DNA from: Zygnema cylindricum
Lineage: Eukaryota; Streptophyta; Zygnematophyceae; Zygnematales; Zygnemataceae
Assembly (NCBI GenBank): GCA_037447655.1
Contig: JBBHKE010001618.1
Span: forward strand, 1-64,000
DNA: 64,000 nucleotides
Reading direction: 5' to 3'
A program made the position numbers and the translations under genes. Positions 34,056 through 44,668 of the stretch are shown in pieces. Each line of letters begins with the position of its first letter. Position 1 is the first letter of the stretch. The notes below the pieces were generated by a model that searched no databases, was not told the DNA's origin, and saw only the letters and a list, made by a program, of their open reading frames with translations.

Positions 34056-34212
34056 GAGCCAACAAAAATGTTTTGAAGTTCATAAACATACTTTATCTAC
34101 TTCACAACAGGAATATAAAAGTACAAAAAATGTCCGTTACACAAGCAAGGTTTGTAGCGTGTGTGTTTATACTTGTATAAAGTGTTTAGCTAGTGTATTG
34201 GTTTGAGCCCTA
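34056..34212. other. Spacer right of E1
   Basis: Short non-coding stretch; its end resembles the left flank of E1 at 29,370-29,440. Confidence 0.35.
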
Positions 34213-34690
34213 GTTGTCCAATTCGTACGGATTTGGATTTTTTTCCGATTTTTACGGTATTCGCGACTTTTATACTTTTCGTAAAATTCGTTTAGGCTTC
34301 GCTGTACGAATATGTACGAAAACTTACGGAAAGCGTAATTATAAATAATCCTTAATAAAACCTTAAAATGTACGGAAAACTAACAAAATGTACAACAATA
34401 TACGGAAAGTGTACCCTACAAACCTAATAGTATGGCAAATCTTTGACATTCGTAATCAAATATAAAGGAATGTACGACAATGTACCGTATAAACCTTAGA
34501 ATCCTCTCTTTAATTTCCCTAATATGTACAAAAATGTACGACCACTATAGGTAACTGTAAAAACAATGTAGCGCAGCTGTATTGAAATATTCGGGAATTT
34601 ATGGAAATGTACCCTACAAACCCTAAAATATATAACCCTAAAAGGTACAAAAAGTACGAACAATATACGTACATGTATGAAAAGTGTGGG
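34213..34690 (+). repeat. Left arm of long inverted repeat
   Basis: Begins TAGTTGTCCAATTCGTACGG and consists of AT-rich sequence with many GTACGGAAA and CCTAAAA motifs. It is complementary, with divergence, to the right arm that ends at about 39,775 (ATACGAATTGGACAACTA). The two arms enclose about 4 kb. Confidence 0.6.
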
Positions 34691-34784
34691 GTAGCCATGT
34701 TGTTTTTACAAAGCTTTAGTCCTTTCTCCGTGAGAGCTGAGGACTTAAGTTATTTCTGGTTGAGTTCGTTTCATAATTACCAAA

Positions 34785-35518
34785 ATTAGTGTGACAGTCA
34801 AGTTGGGAGTTCACGGTTCATTTACACTTGGGACAGGCGTCGTCACTTGAGAGAAATACGTGAGTATGTCCTCCGTGGACGTACGGAAATTCGGCAGGAC
34901 CACGGGACTTCGTGAAGTCAATTCTACGATGCCAAATCCTCTAATCGGAGGGTTGACACCCGCCACCAACAAATACTGACGAGGCGTGACTAGATCACTA
35001 TCACTTTACGTTGTTTGAACTTCGGTGTAAATATTTGGTAGAACAGAATTTTGTCTGTAGTGAATTAGTTGTTTAGTGTTGAGAATGTGGTTTATGACAT
35101 ACCTTCAGTACACACGTATACTCATTGTATTTGTTGTGTTAGAATGTTAGATGTACGGCTGGAATACCTCCGTACAGCTTAGTGTAGATTCAGTGTATAG
35201 AAGTAGGACTTAGTGAATTTGATTCATTGGGAACAAATGATATAAAAACTGTACACTCAGTTTAATGTAATTTCATTTCTAAATATCTCACATATTTGTC
35301 AGCATAATTAAGTGAAATTTGTTTGTATGTTCCTTTGTATATTATGTACACTGTGGTAAAAATTTAGGACCAATGGGTTCTTTTACCGAAAGTTATAGTC
35401 TGTCAAAGTTGTTGTTCTGCCATCGATCTTTGTGGAAGCTTCCTCTCTTGATTTGTTCTACAATGACTACTGTTGCATCTCCTTCATCTTTAGTGCCAGC
35501 AATTGTCTTAAAACAACA
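34785..35518 (+). repeat. Decayed E-type copia LTR remnant
   Basis: Motifs match the E1 and D2 LTRs in order: ATTAGTGTGACAGT start, GTGAGTATGTCCTCC, GTACGGCTGGAATACC, GTAGGACTTAG, and the terminal ATG frame MTTVASPSSLVPAIVLKQ (35,463-35,518, 56 nt) ending AACAACA. The gag frame keeps the same phase relative to the LTR end as in E1 and D1 (56 and 59 are both 2 modulo 3). Confidence 0.55.
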
Positions 35519-35860
35519 AGCTATTCTCAAACATACAAAATGTAAGGAAATTTACTCTAAAGCCCTAAAAATCCCTTAAATAACCCTAAAAGGTGCGAAA
35601 ATGTCAAAACATTGTCAGTAAAATGAAAAGAAATGTATAACTATATAATCACATGCGCATTTTAAAACATTTTTTTCATCGTTAAATGCATACTGTGCGT
35701 AGTATTCGCGCGTTTGTGTCATGCGTATTATGCGCACGGGACATCTATGGTTTGAGCTTGTCATAATCTGCATGCTATGCGCCACTTTTGGCGCACCCCG
35801 CTTACTTTTAACGACGATTTTTCAAGGGGCGTTACGGCCTGTAGTTTGTACCGGGACTGT
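35519..35860. other. Spacer, no gene seen
   Basis: AT-rich, with CCCTAAAA motifs like those in the inverted-repeat arms and a GCGC-rich patch. Nothing coding was recognised. Confidence 0.4.
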
Positions 35861-35864
35861 TGAC

Positions 35865-36196
35865 AACTTTAGATTGTGGCGGCAGTAGGGCGGCCTGTAC
35901 CGCGACTCATTGCAACGCTGCATTGTACCAACGGTACGGCAGACCGTACCGCGACGCACGGCAACGCTACATTGTGTTAGCGGTACGTCGGTCTGTATCG
36001 CGACACACGGCATAGCTAGCGGTACGGCGGTCCGTACTGCGGACGGACAGATAAAAACCCAAGACAAACACGATTTCCAGAAAGGCGACAAAGAAAGAAG
36101 CGTTACATTACGACAACGGTACGGCGGTCTGTACAGCGACGGTTGGTAACATTACATTACGCCAGCGGTACGGCGATCTGTACTGTGACGGGCGAC
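35865..36196. repeat. Minisatellite, 49-bp type units (left block)
   Basis: Degenerate tandem units of GGTACGGCGGTCTGTAC, GCGACGGTTGGCAACG and TTACATTACGCCAGC pieces. Each unit contains a GTAC-CGGCGGTCT-GTAC near-palindrome. The block is cut by the solo LTR at 36,202 and resumes at 37,246. Confidence 0.7.
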
Positions 36197-36201
36197 AACA
36201 T

Positions 36202-37240
36202 TGCAATTCTGTGTCCTCCATTGGACTACAGAATACAGGAAGCCTCTAGATAGTATTTAACTAACCCACTTTAAGCCACAACCACTTCTGCCTCAGAAGG
36301 CAAACTGACAATTTGACTGCACCCCTGTGTAGCCTGGACTCCCCTGAGTCCGTAGCAAAAAGAATCACTGAAAACGGCCAACCAGGCGATAAGTTATGAG
36401 GCAGTAAAAATGCCAATTTGTACAAACTCTCAAAGGGAGAGATGACTACCTACCTAAATTTTCTAAGTCTTGATTCTCTCTAATAACTCCTATCTACTGA
36501 AGTACGGACCAATCAGATTACTGTATCGTACACAAAAGTACTACTGCCGATGTACCTTTTGTACGGCCTATGTACGACAAGGCTATTAAGTGGACGCGTG
36601 TCCGCTTTTCATTCGTCCGTACATTCCTCAGAATTCCTATGACCGAATGTCATCTCTCCACGTGGCTCCAGGTCATGCCACGTCACAAAACGCCAAAATG
36701 ACCACTCCGGGATTTCGGCGATGATGTGCGCCGTTGGATTTTGTGCCAAACGCAATCTTAGCCGTAATAAATGCTTGCGTGACATTTGTTCCGATGTCGA
36801 AATAAAATGCGTGGTATCCGTTTCGAATTAGCGTCGTACGACGTACTTTATAAAACTGAATCTATGTACGCCGTATAAAGTTCTAGTTAAATGAATTTTA
36901 GTCACGTAAACTAAATATATATCTATCACATACCATCGTACTTAGCATTGGTCCTAGTCTATTAGGATAAAGCTGACCGCTACCGGTCAACTTGACGAAC
37001 CGCAGGTACCGGGATCAAACCTCTGGTCCGTCAAGTATATTTTTAGTAACCTACTAAAAAATAGCTGTCTGTTGAACTAAGGCAGCCATGGATCAACCTC
37101 TCTCTCTTACCTTCAGTGACTACAACAAGTATGGGAGTTAGGGAGCGGAGGTGGAGGCAGGCTGCCCGTCCTTTTTCTTTCCTTTTTATAAAGACATATT
37201 TAAACCTAGAAGATACTCTAGAAATCTATAAATTTCAACA
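36202..37240 (-). repeat. Solo LTR (type B, copy B3) in the minisatellite
   Basis: Exact 5-bp target duplication AACAT at 36,197-36,201 and 37,241-37,245. Ends TGCAATTCTG and ATTTCAACA. It carries the GACTCCCCTGAGTC hairpin (36,337-36,350), CCACGTGGC at about 36,659, a tRNA-like module (36,957-37,035) and GGCAGCCATGG near 37,082. Read on the minus strand it holds the gag start ATGGAGGACACAGAATTGCA, whose ATG is exactly 20 nt from the LTR end. Confidence 0.92.
36957..37035 (+). ncRNA. tRNA-like module in solo LTR B3
   Basis: T-arm-like region around GGGATCAAACC; eight perfect pairs between ACTTGACG and CGTCAAGT; D-arm-like TTAGGATAAAG; TTTTT at 37,040-37,044. Confidence 0.58.
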
Positions 37241-37245
37241 AACAT

Positions 37246-37301
37246 TACATTCTTCCAACGGTACGTCGGTCCGTATTGCGGACGGTCGCACTACAACGAT
37301 G
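37246..37301. repeat. Minisatellite block between solo LTR and MITE
   Basis: TACATTCTTCCAACGGTACGTCGGTCCG-like sequence continues the 49-bp repeat, interrupted on both sides by insertions. Confidence 0.65.
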
Positions 37302-37834
37302 CACCGCGAATTGTTTTTAGTGTCAAAGTTTAAATAGTGTTGAAGAAAATTTACCGTAATTGATGCTAATCAACAATTTGATTTTTTTTTAAAAAGGTAT
37401 ATTTAATTTCGGCTTAATGTTAATTTGGGAATAGCAAAAATGGAATGTTTTTCGTACGATGATATACATTCATATATGTATCCGTACAAAAAATTATAAA
37501 TCCCACGCCGTCGTGAAATTTCAATATCCGTACATGTCACACTAATTTACGTGTCCGACTATTCCCTTTTTTGAGCGCACGTTTTTATGCGTGCGCGTCT
37601 GATTTAATTCAGTTTTTGTTAAATTTTCACTTGAAAATGTACACTTATGTACGGTCTACATCGACCGTACACCACACTATTTATATTTTATTGCACTTTC
37701 GTTTTTTACGCCATTTCGTAAGGTACCTTAATTAACGTCAAAGAAAAACTAAAATCATGTATCCTATTTGAGGAAAAAATCAGAATTTTAAGAACCCAAA
37801 TTAGAGTTATTGACAGTAATAACGATTCGCAGTG
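37302..37834 (+). mobile_element. MITE copy 3, inserted in minisatellite
   Basis: TIRs CACCGCGAATTGTTTTTAG (left) and AATAACGATTCGCAGTG (right). The interior matches MITE copy 2 mostly in the opposite orientation (ATTTTAAGAACCCAAATTAG block at the right end). Minisatellite sequence continues on both sides. Confidence 0.75.
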
Positions 37835-37837
37835 TAC

Positions 37838-38205
37838 ATTGTGTCAGCAGTCCGACAATGTGTACACCGACGGTTGGCAAAGTTATGTTTCGCCAGCCGT
37901 ACAACAATTTGTTCAGCGAGGGCTGGCAAAATGTAAAATTATGCCAGCTTGGAAGCTGGTGGCAGCGTAGAAAACTGCAAGCGGCCGGCAACGTGGAATA
38001 TTGCCAGCCGGCGGCAACGTAGAAAATTGCAAGCCGGTGGCAGCGTAGAAAATTGCCAGCGGCCGGCACCGTAGAAAATCGCCAGCAACGGCAGCGTAGA
38101 ATTCCGAGGGTTGGCAATGTTACATTACGCCATCCATACGGCTGTCTGCACAACGACGGTTGGCAACGTTACATTGTGCCAACCGTACAGCGACGGACAG
38201 AAAAA
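37838..38205. repeat. Minisatellite, right block with 26-bp short units
   Basis: From about 37,961 five to six tandem units of about 26 bp (GGCAGCGTAGAAAATTGCCA plus GCGGCC) occur. At both ends they merge into the 49-bp type (GGCAACGTTACATTACGCC with CGTACGGCTGTCTGCAC). The short unit looks like a deletion derivative of the long one that then amplified. Confidence 0.8.
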
Positions 38206-38424
38206 AATCGGGATAGACACGGCGCCTATATAACGGTTTCGAGTGAGGCGACCTAAGGTCTGAAATTTATATATTGATAGGGTTATTGGTTATGTTTTTT
38301 TCATAGATCTCTCATGTGCATACAACACACGCATGAAACGCCTGAAGTATATCGAATATGCGGACGGAACAAAATTCAAAAGTTTTTAGAATGCGTCGAC
38401 TGCCTTTGACTCGTACTAACAATT

Positions 38425-38515
38425 TTTAGGGTACATTTTCGTACATTTCGTATATTTCAGTACAACTGCCTTACATTTTACGTTCATCTACGTACAGTGT
38501 CCATATTTTTCCGTA
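38425..38515 (-). repeat. Right arm of long inverted repeat, part 1
   Basis: TTTTTAGGGTACATTTTCGTACATTT-like sequence (written here in general form) complements the inner part of the left arm. It is interrupted by the hAT-like element and continues at 39,351. Confidence 0.5.
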
Positions 38516-38523
38516 CTTTTTAG

Positions 38524-39342
38524 TAGTGTTGTGTATCGGTAAGGATTTGCCGATAACCGATATGGACCTTAATCAATACATTATATCGCTATTATCACCG
38601 ATAAATAGCAGATATTTATCGGTAATTATCGCCAATAACACCGATATCGATAACTATCGGCGATATGTGTACGGACCGTACATATGAATGTACGGACCGT
38701 GCATATCAATGTACGGTTTGTACACTCAACTGTACGGTTTTGGTATGGATCCAAAAAACGATGTACCTTTCACATCCGACGCCACAGCTTTGTCCATTTA
38801 TTCCTTGTGATCCACTAAAGACTTGCCACGTGTCAGTCTGTCAGCTTTTTTGGCATAAGCCGCCAAAACAATCATTCCGGGATGTCGGCGCTCACGTTGG
38901 CCGTTCGCTCGTAATCTCTCATTCCAAGTCGTCCGTTCGATTGCGGCGGCGCGCAGAATATTATTTTGCGTCCGTTGTACTTTGTGTCCGCCGTTCTTTT
39001 TCCGTTCCATGTTCACCAGTTTGTCTGTACAGATCCGTACGCTGCTGTAAAATTACTGTTCAGTTATCTAGCCAACGTTTTTTGTGTTGCGTCCGTAATA
39101 ACTTCAGTTAAATAGTTACGGAATAGATTCGTATACGTGGCATGCCACGCTATATAATGCAAAAAGTAAAATACAGTATAAAATAAGGTACTATAGAATG
39201 CGTACTATATATATTTAAAGTTATCACCGATATGGAATTTGTTAGTCTCGGACCGATATATCGGGACCTCTGACCGTTGGATAAACTATAACTATCGGTA
39301 TCGGTGTTATCGCGATAAGTTTTTTATCGATACACAACACTA
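38524..39342 (+). mobile_element. hAT-like non-autonomous element, 819 bp, with 8-bp target duplication
   Basis: The perfect 8-bp duplication CTTTTTAG lies at 38,516-38,523 and 39,343-39,350. TIR is TAGTGTTGTGTATCG. The left subterminal zone (38,669-38,735) has four tandem ~21-bp units starting GTACGG, and both ends are rich in CGATA/TATCG motifs, as expected for transposase-binding sites. No transposase is encoded. A CCACGTGTCAG G-box lies near 38,829. Confidence 0.92.
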
Positions 39343-39350
39343 CTTTTTAG

Positions 39351-39785
39351 GGCTATTCCTTTTAGGGCTTTATGGTACATTTTTTTACATTCCGTTATAC
39401 TTTAGTACAGCTACGTTACATTGTTCATACATTTACATACAGTATTTGTACATTTTTGTCCTTTTAGGGTTATTTAAGGGGGATTTTAGGGGTTTTTACT
39501 TTTTATGGTACATTCTTTTACGTTACCTCACATTTCAGTACAATTGCCTTATATCTTTCGTACTTTTAACGTTTGTAAGGAACACTTTCCGAATAATGTC
39601 GTACATTTCCGTTTATTATCCGTTCTTTTTCAAATTTTTAAGGATTATTTTTGGTGACACTTTCCGTATATTTTTTTACATCTCCGTTCATTTTCGTACA
39701 ACAAAAACTATACAAAATTTAAGAAAAGTATGAAATCAACGAATACTACGCAGTTTTCATAAAAAAGTTGAAATCCATACGAATT
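39351..39785 (-). repeat. Right arm of long inverted repeat, part 2
   Basis: Complementary, with divergence, to 34,213-34,690; the outer end reads ACGAATTGGACAACTATGG. The arms total about 0.5 kb. No clear target duplication is seen outside them. Confidence 0.6.
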
Positions 39786-40700
39786 GGACAACTATGGACG
39801 AGACAGGCTTCGCGCGCGCGTCTTTTTTTTGAAATTTTATTATAAATATTCACATTTTACGAAAGATTAAAAAACTACAAAATTTCGTAAAAATGTCAAA
39901 ATTCGTACAAATGAGACATCTACAGTTTTTTTTATAAAAAAAAAACTCAATAGAGAAAAAATCCCTAAACATACTTATACTTGCGACGCGCCGCGGGGCG
40001 CGAGGCATCGTAAAGCGAAATGGGAGTGAAAGGCGACGTTGACCCTTTCACACCCAACCTACTGTACTGTACAGTACAGTAGTCTGTCGCCATTGCGCGT
40101 TGCTAGGTTCGTTTGATTTAGGGCACTTTCCTATGTGCTAAAGTTATAGTTATTTTATGTCGTTTTCCTCTATGACTTAGAAAAAAACCAGAAAATCAGC
40201 AGCCGTACCAAAAAAATGAAATTGACACCGTACAAGTTGCGTTCCCTTAAAAATTTAGCTGTACCGCGGATTGTCGTCTATCGCGATGCAGCTTGTCGTT
40301 TAGAGGTTGAGCAGGCGAGAGTAGGACTTGGTGTGTGTAGCAGAATCCGAGTAGGACAAATTGTAACCGTCCTATTGGTGTAATTTCGCACGGAATAGCG
40401 TAAAATCAAAAGCTTTCCATTTTTTGCATGCGTTTCCCCATTGGAATGGAAAGCCCTCGGTTTCGCTTGTCGTATGTAATAACAGTAACTGAGAGTAAAA
40501 CCCGTTCGCCGTTAGAACGCTTTCCAGAAAATTAGACGCATGCGCGTCTTTACGCTTGGGTGTCCACTCGGGCAGTCTTCAAACGTTTTAGAAATGTTTA
40601 CACACGAGAAATTTACTCACAAAAAGTATTAAAGCATGAAAAATCAAATGTTTTGTTTTGTCCTCTGCCCTTGTCTTTTCCTCGGCACCCACTGTGTGTA
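39786..40700. other. Intergenic; 24-bp perfect palindrome at 40,059-40,082
   Basis: A perfect palindrome of CTACTGTACTGT and its complement lies at 40,059-40,082. A GC-rich CGCGCCGCGGGGCGCG patch is at 39,984-40,002. No gene recognised. Confidence 0.5.
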
Positions 40701-40709
40701 CCTACCCGT

Positions 40710-41110
40710 TAGTAATGCTTCAGCCCAAAACAATTCAAGTAAAGAGGCAAAATGCATCATTGACCAGGCCATATCAAGAAGAGTGTGATTGAGCCTTTCG
40801 GCATCCCCATTTTGTTGAGGGGTAAGTGGGGAAGTTGTTTCATGGATTATGCCACATTATGTTAAAAGTTCTGAAAATTCGTGCGATATATATTCACCAC
40901 CATTATCACTTCTTACGGTTTTTATCCAAGAGGAGAATTGATTTTCAACAAGGGATTTAAAGGTTTGAGAATGGGCGAAAGATTTAGATTTGTGTTTTAT
41001 GAGAGATATGTGAGTAAAACGAGAGTTATCATCAATGAAAGTAATGAAATACACAAATCCACTCAAGCTTGGTACTCGCATGGGTCCACATACATCGCTC
41101 TATACTATTG
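40710..41110 (-). pseudogene. Copia integrase fragment of a different lineage
   Basis: The minus strand encodes GFVYFITFIDDNSRFTHISL and TVRSDNGGEYISHEF (41,081-40,857). After a stop it continues with GIIHETTSPLTPQQNGDAER and FWAEALLTG. These are the D-D-E core and the conserved segments of the Ty1/copia integrase. HETTSP..PQQNG differs from the HNLTVPYTPEQNG text of elements E1 and D, so this is a separate copia lineage. No LTRs found. Confidence 0.8.
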
Positions 41111-42140
41111 AACCACTATGTTTAGTTAGTTTTTCCTTTTTGAGATGTCAGTCCTAAAAAACTAAGTCTTCAATATACTACTAAAATTAGTGTTCTTGTA
41201 CTTCTTGTACCTTCTTTGTACATAAATGTTTAGCATAGAAAAATTCCCACTAACTCTTAGAATCTTTCTAGCTAGTGAAACTTTTACCATTACTAGATGT
41301 TCTTAGATTAGTTCTACCTCCGCTTCAAGATATACCTAGATTAGTCCTACCTTCACTTTTGTATAGTGCGGCTTCCACGTTCGACTTACAATATAAAACT
41401 CAAACGTCTCATTGTCTTTCGATTCATTCAACTATATTGAACTTAAGTCCACGGCAACCTCTTTTGTCCTTCTTGTTTTATTTTTTGCTTGTTCCTTTTA
41501 TCTATTTTTTTCTGTTCTTTTTTCTTTGTTTATACTTATTTATTCTCTTATGCCGCTAACATATTATGAAAATTTGTAGAAGTCTTTGAAAAGATACATT
41601 TTCTGTTAAGCTTTTCATTTCCTCTCATTTGGAATTTAAAAACATCCAAAGAAAAATTAAAAAAGTAATAAAATAAAATAAAATCAGATAGTAGAGAAAA
41701 ACCAACCCCGAAAGCTCTCGCTTGCTTACTTCATACCCATTTTTTTTCTATCTCATTCCCTTCCTCTTCCCTCTAGAGAGAGATGTCATTGTTAAAATCG
41801 AATTTGAATGTACAGAAATGGGTAGTTTGAGTACTAAAAATAAACATAGTTTTAGAGTGGACCACTTGCACTACGTCCACAAGAAAATCGAAGCCAAAAA
41901 AAAATGTTGAAAGGAATGTTAAACGTGCTCACGAATCATACACCAACCTCACACAGTGAAATCTTACAAAAAAAATCATTCACACAACGCACAACTCCTC
42001 ATATCGACCAAATATCAGCATATTGAGCGGAAGGCCTTTCAATGCAAAAATCTCACTCTTACTTTCTTACTCAATAAATTTCTTGCTCTCACCAAATACT
42101 CTTTGATCCATGCTGACCAATAAACACTCCTTGATAAGTG
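41111..42140. other. Intergenic, nothing recognised
   Basis: AT-rich. Short ORFs are hydrophobic by composition only. A short repeated GATATACCTAGATTAGTCCTACC-type pair occurs near 41,280-41,360. Confidence 0.4.
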
Positions 42141-42145
42141 ACACA

Positions 42146-42545
42146 TTGAATAAACTTAGGGTGGACCCCATGTAACTGTAATTTAGCGAACTTATTTTGT
42201 ATTTTAGCCCAAATTCGGCATACCTTGATTTCAAGTGTCTCTATGTGTTTACGCGAAATTGTTACTTAAGGCTGTGACAATTGTATACGTCGACAATGCC
42301 CATGACAATTGTCAACGTCTACAATCTGTGATGACGCACTGGATTGTTCAAAATTGTTTTTGACGTCGTATAACATTCCGTGACATTAGTAGACGTCTAC
42401 CTTTTCAACCCTGATACACATTGGCGCCTTGGCAACTCTTCACCTTCGCAGATTTTTCACCTATTCGTGAAATGGCATTGCTGCCTCGAAAAACCCTACC
42501 AAAAAAAAATGGTACAATATACAAGCAGACAAAAACGAACATTCT
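42146..42545 (+). mobile_element. PIF/Harbinger-like MITE, copy 1
   Basis: Starts at a TTA (42,156-42,158) followed by GGGTGGACCCCATG. It is about 400 bp and nearly identical to the next copy, which it abuts head to tail. Internal GACGTCTAC / GTAGACGTC inverted motifs are present. TTA and a G-rich TIR suit the PIF/Harbinger (Tourist) type. Confidence 0.6.
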
Positions 42546-43273
42546 ACACTGAATAAACTTAGGGTGCGACCCCATGTAATTGTAAATTAGCGAACTTACT
42601 TTGTATTTTAGCGCAAATTCGGCATACCCTGATTTCAAGTGTCTCTATGTGTTTACGCGAAATCGTTACTTAAGGGGGTGACAATTGTATACGTCGACAA
42701 TGCCCATGACAGTTGTCAACGTCTAGAATTTATAATGATACATTAGATTGTTCAAAATTATTTTTGACGACGTATAACATTCCGTGACATTAGTAGACGT
42801 CTACCTTTTCAACCCTCTGTCTATGGATACTGTATTGGCGCCTTGGCAACTCTTCACCTTCGCAGATTTTTCACCTATTCGTGAAATGGCATTGTTGCCT
42901 CGAAAACCCTACCAAAAAAAAATGGTACAATTTACAAGCAGACAAAAACGAACACCCTTGTACTATTTTTCATAGTAAAAAAAAAAAAAAAATTTGTTAC
43001 AAGTGACAATATGTTTTCCTGTTTGTGGAAGATGTGTAACTTTATTTAAAACATATTGCCGACGTGTTTGATGATAAGTTTGAAGATGACGTGACTGTGG
43101 GTCTCAAAATGAATAACGACAACTTTTAGTACATCTAAGTTAGACGATGACGCAAATTGTACTCTACTATTTTGCAATTTCTTTGTCTGGATGCAGCTTA
43201 GCATCTGACGCTAAGTTTTAAAGGAAAATGACGGAAAAAAACCCGTACTCAGCCGCATGGGGCCCCACCCTTA
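42546..43273 (+). mobile_element. PIF/Harbinger-like element, copy 2, complete ends
   Basis: Left TTA at 42,559-42,561 with GGGTGCGACCCCATG; right TIR CATGGGGCCCCACCC at 43,256-43,270, then TTA at 43,271-43,273. The 3-bp TTA duplication and complementary ends support a Tourist-like element. A poly-A tract lies at 42,977-42,992. No transposase is encoded. Confidence 0.65.
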
Positions 43274-43740
43274 GGGTATGTCCCCATGTATTTGTAAATT
43301 GCCGAATTTACTTTGGATTTTTGTGCAGATCCGACGGATCTGGATTTAAAGTGTCCCTATGTATAACACCAAAATTGTAGCTTACATCTGTGACGATTGT
43401 ATACGTTGATAATACATGAGACAGTTGTTAACATTTACAATCTGTGTTGTCACACGTTATATTTTGTAGCCGATTGTGACATCATGACTTTTCGTGACAT
43501 TGTAGACGTACCACTCTCTAGCATCTACCGCTTTATGGTTGAAGAAGATGCATTTTGTCTTTGCGTCTTCCGTCAAGTTGACTTGATATGGCATCAAAAT
43601 CTTGAGACCCGTGCAAAAAAAATAATTGTACCTAACGCAAATGGACAAAACAAAACAAACTATGTACTTTTCTTCGTCGTACTTAGCAGTAACAAACAAA
43701 ACATAACAAATGGTGTACTTTTCCTTGTCGCTTGAAATCG
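43274..43740 (+). mobile_element. PIF/Harbinger-like MITE, copy 3, diverged and partial
   Basis: It uses the same TTA as its left boundary, then GGGTATGTCCCCATGTA. It shares the GTAAATTGCCGAA, GTGTCCCTATGT and ACGTTGATAATAC blocks with copies 1 and 2 at lower identity. The right end is not found. Confidence 0.55.
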
Positions 43741-44668
43741 TTTGAAAATTTTGTAAAATGTCGACACGTGCGAATATATGTTCCTATTTGTTAATCAAAA
43801 ATACTTTGTTTCAAAATACATCGCCGATGTATTTTAAAATAAAGGTTGAACATAAAGTGTTTTTACTTGGCCGCGGGTCGAAGAATACAAGACAACAACC
43901 TCTAGTACTTTTTAAGTTTGACGATGACGAAAAATATAGGGGAGTTGAAAATCTTCCTAAACGAAACCCAAGGATGCCTTCCATACCGGCGTTAGGTTTT
44001 GAAGGGGGAAGAAAAAGTAGTAAATGACTCCCAAAAAGAAAAGTAAATAACCAACTCACAAAGATGTCTCACCCCCATGAACCTGAGACATGCTTAGAGG
44101 CCATAAACACCCTATAAAGTAGCCGGAGATCATTGCTATAAATGAAGAAATGGCCTTCTTCATGGAAGCCAATACATGGGAGTTGGTAGATTGTCCACCG
44201 GACCAAAAACCGATCGGTTGTAAGTGGGTTTTGAAACTTAAATTAAACCCGGATAATACCATTGAGAGGTACAAAACTAGGTTAGGTGCAAAAAGGTATA
44301 CTCCGAAAGAGGGGATAGACTAGGAACAAACCTTTGCACTTGTATTCAGATTTCCTTCTGTTAGAATCCTTTTAAGTTTAGCCACAACGGAGGATATGGA
44401 AATACACCAAATAGATATCAAAACGACCTTTTTGCACGGAGAGTTGAAAGAAGAAATTTACATGAGGCAACCAGAAGGATTCGTGGAAAGTGGAGAAAAA
44501 AGCAAGGTATGCAAACTGATAAAATCACTCTATAGGCTTAAGCAGGCCTTGCGACAATGGAATATATAGCTGGACGGATTTCTAACTAGTTTGGGCTATA
44601 TCAAAATTATTTCAGATCACTCCATATATTTATTTGAGGATGAGAATAGAGTGATATTTATTGCTATT

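Noticed and set aside
35822-36149. ORFs of 79-89 codons with Cys/Arg repeats
   Set aside because: They are translations of the 49-bp minisatellite and change phase between units.
39239-39733. 164-codon ORF rich in Phe/Tyr
   Set aside because: Composition follows the AT-rich inverted-repeat arm and hAT end; it crosses an element boundary and has no domain.
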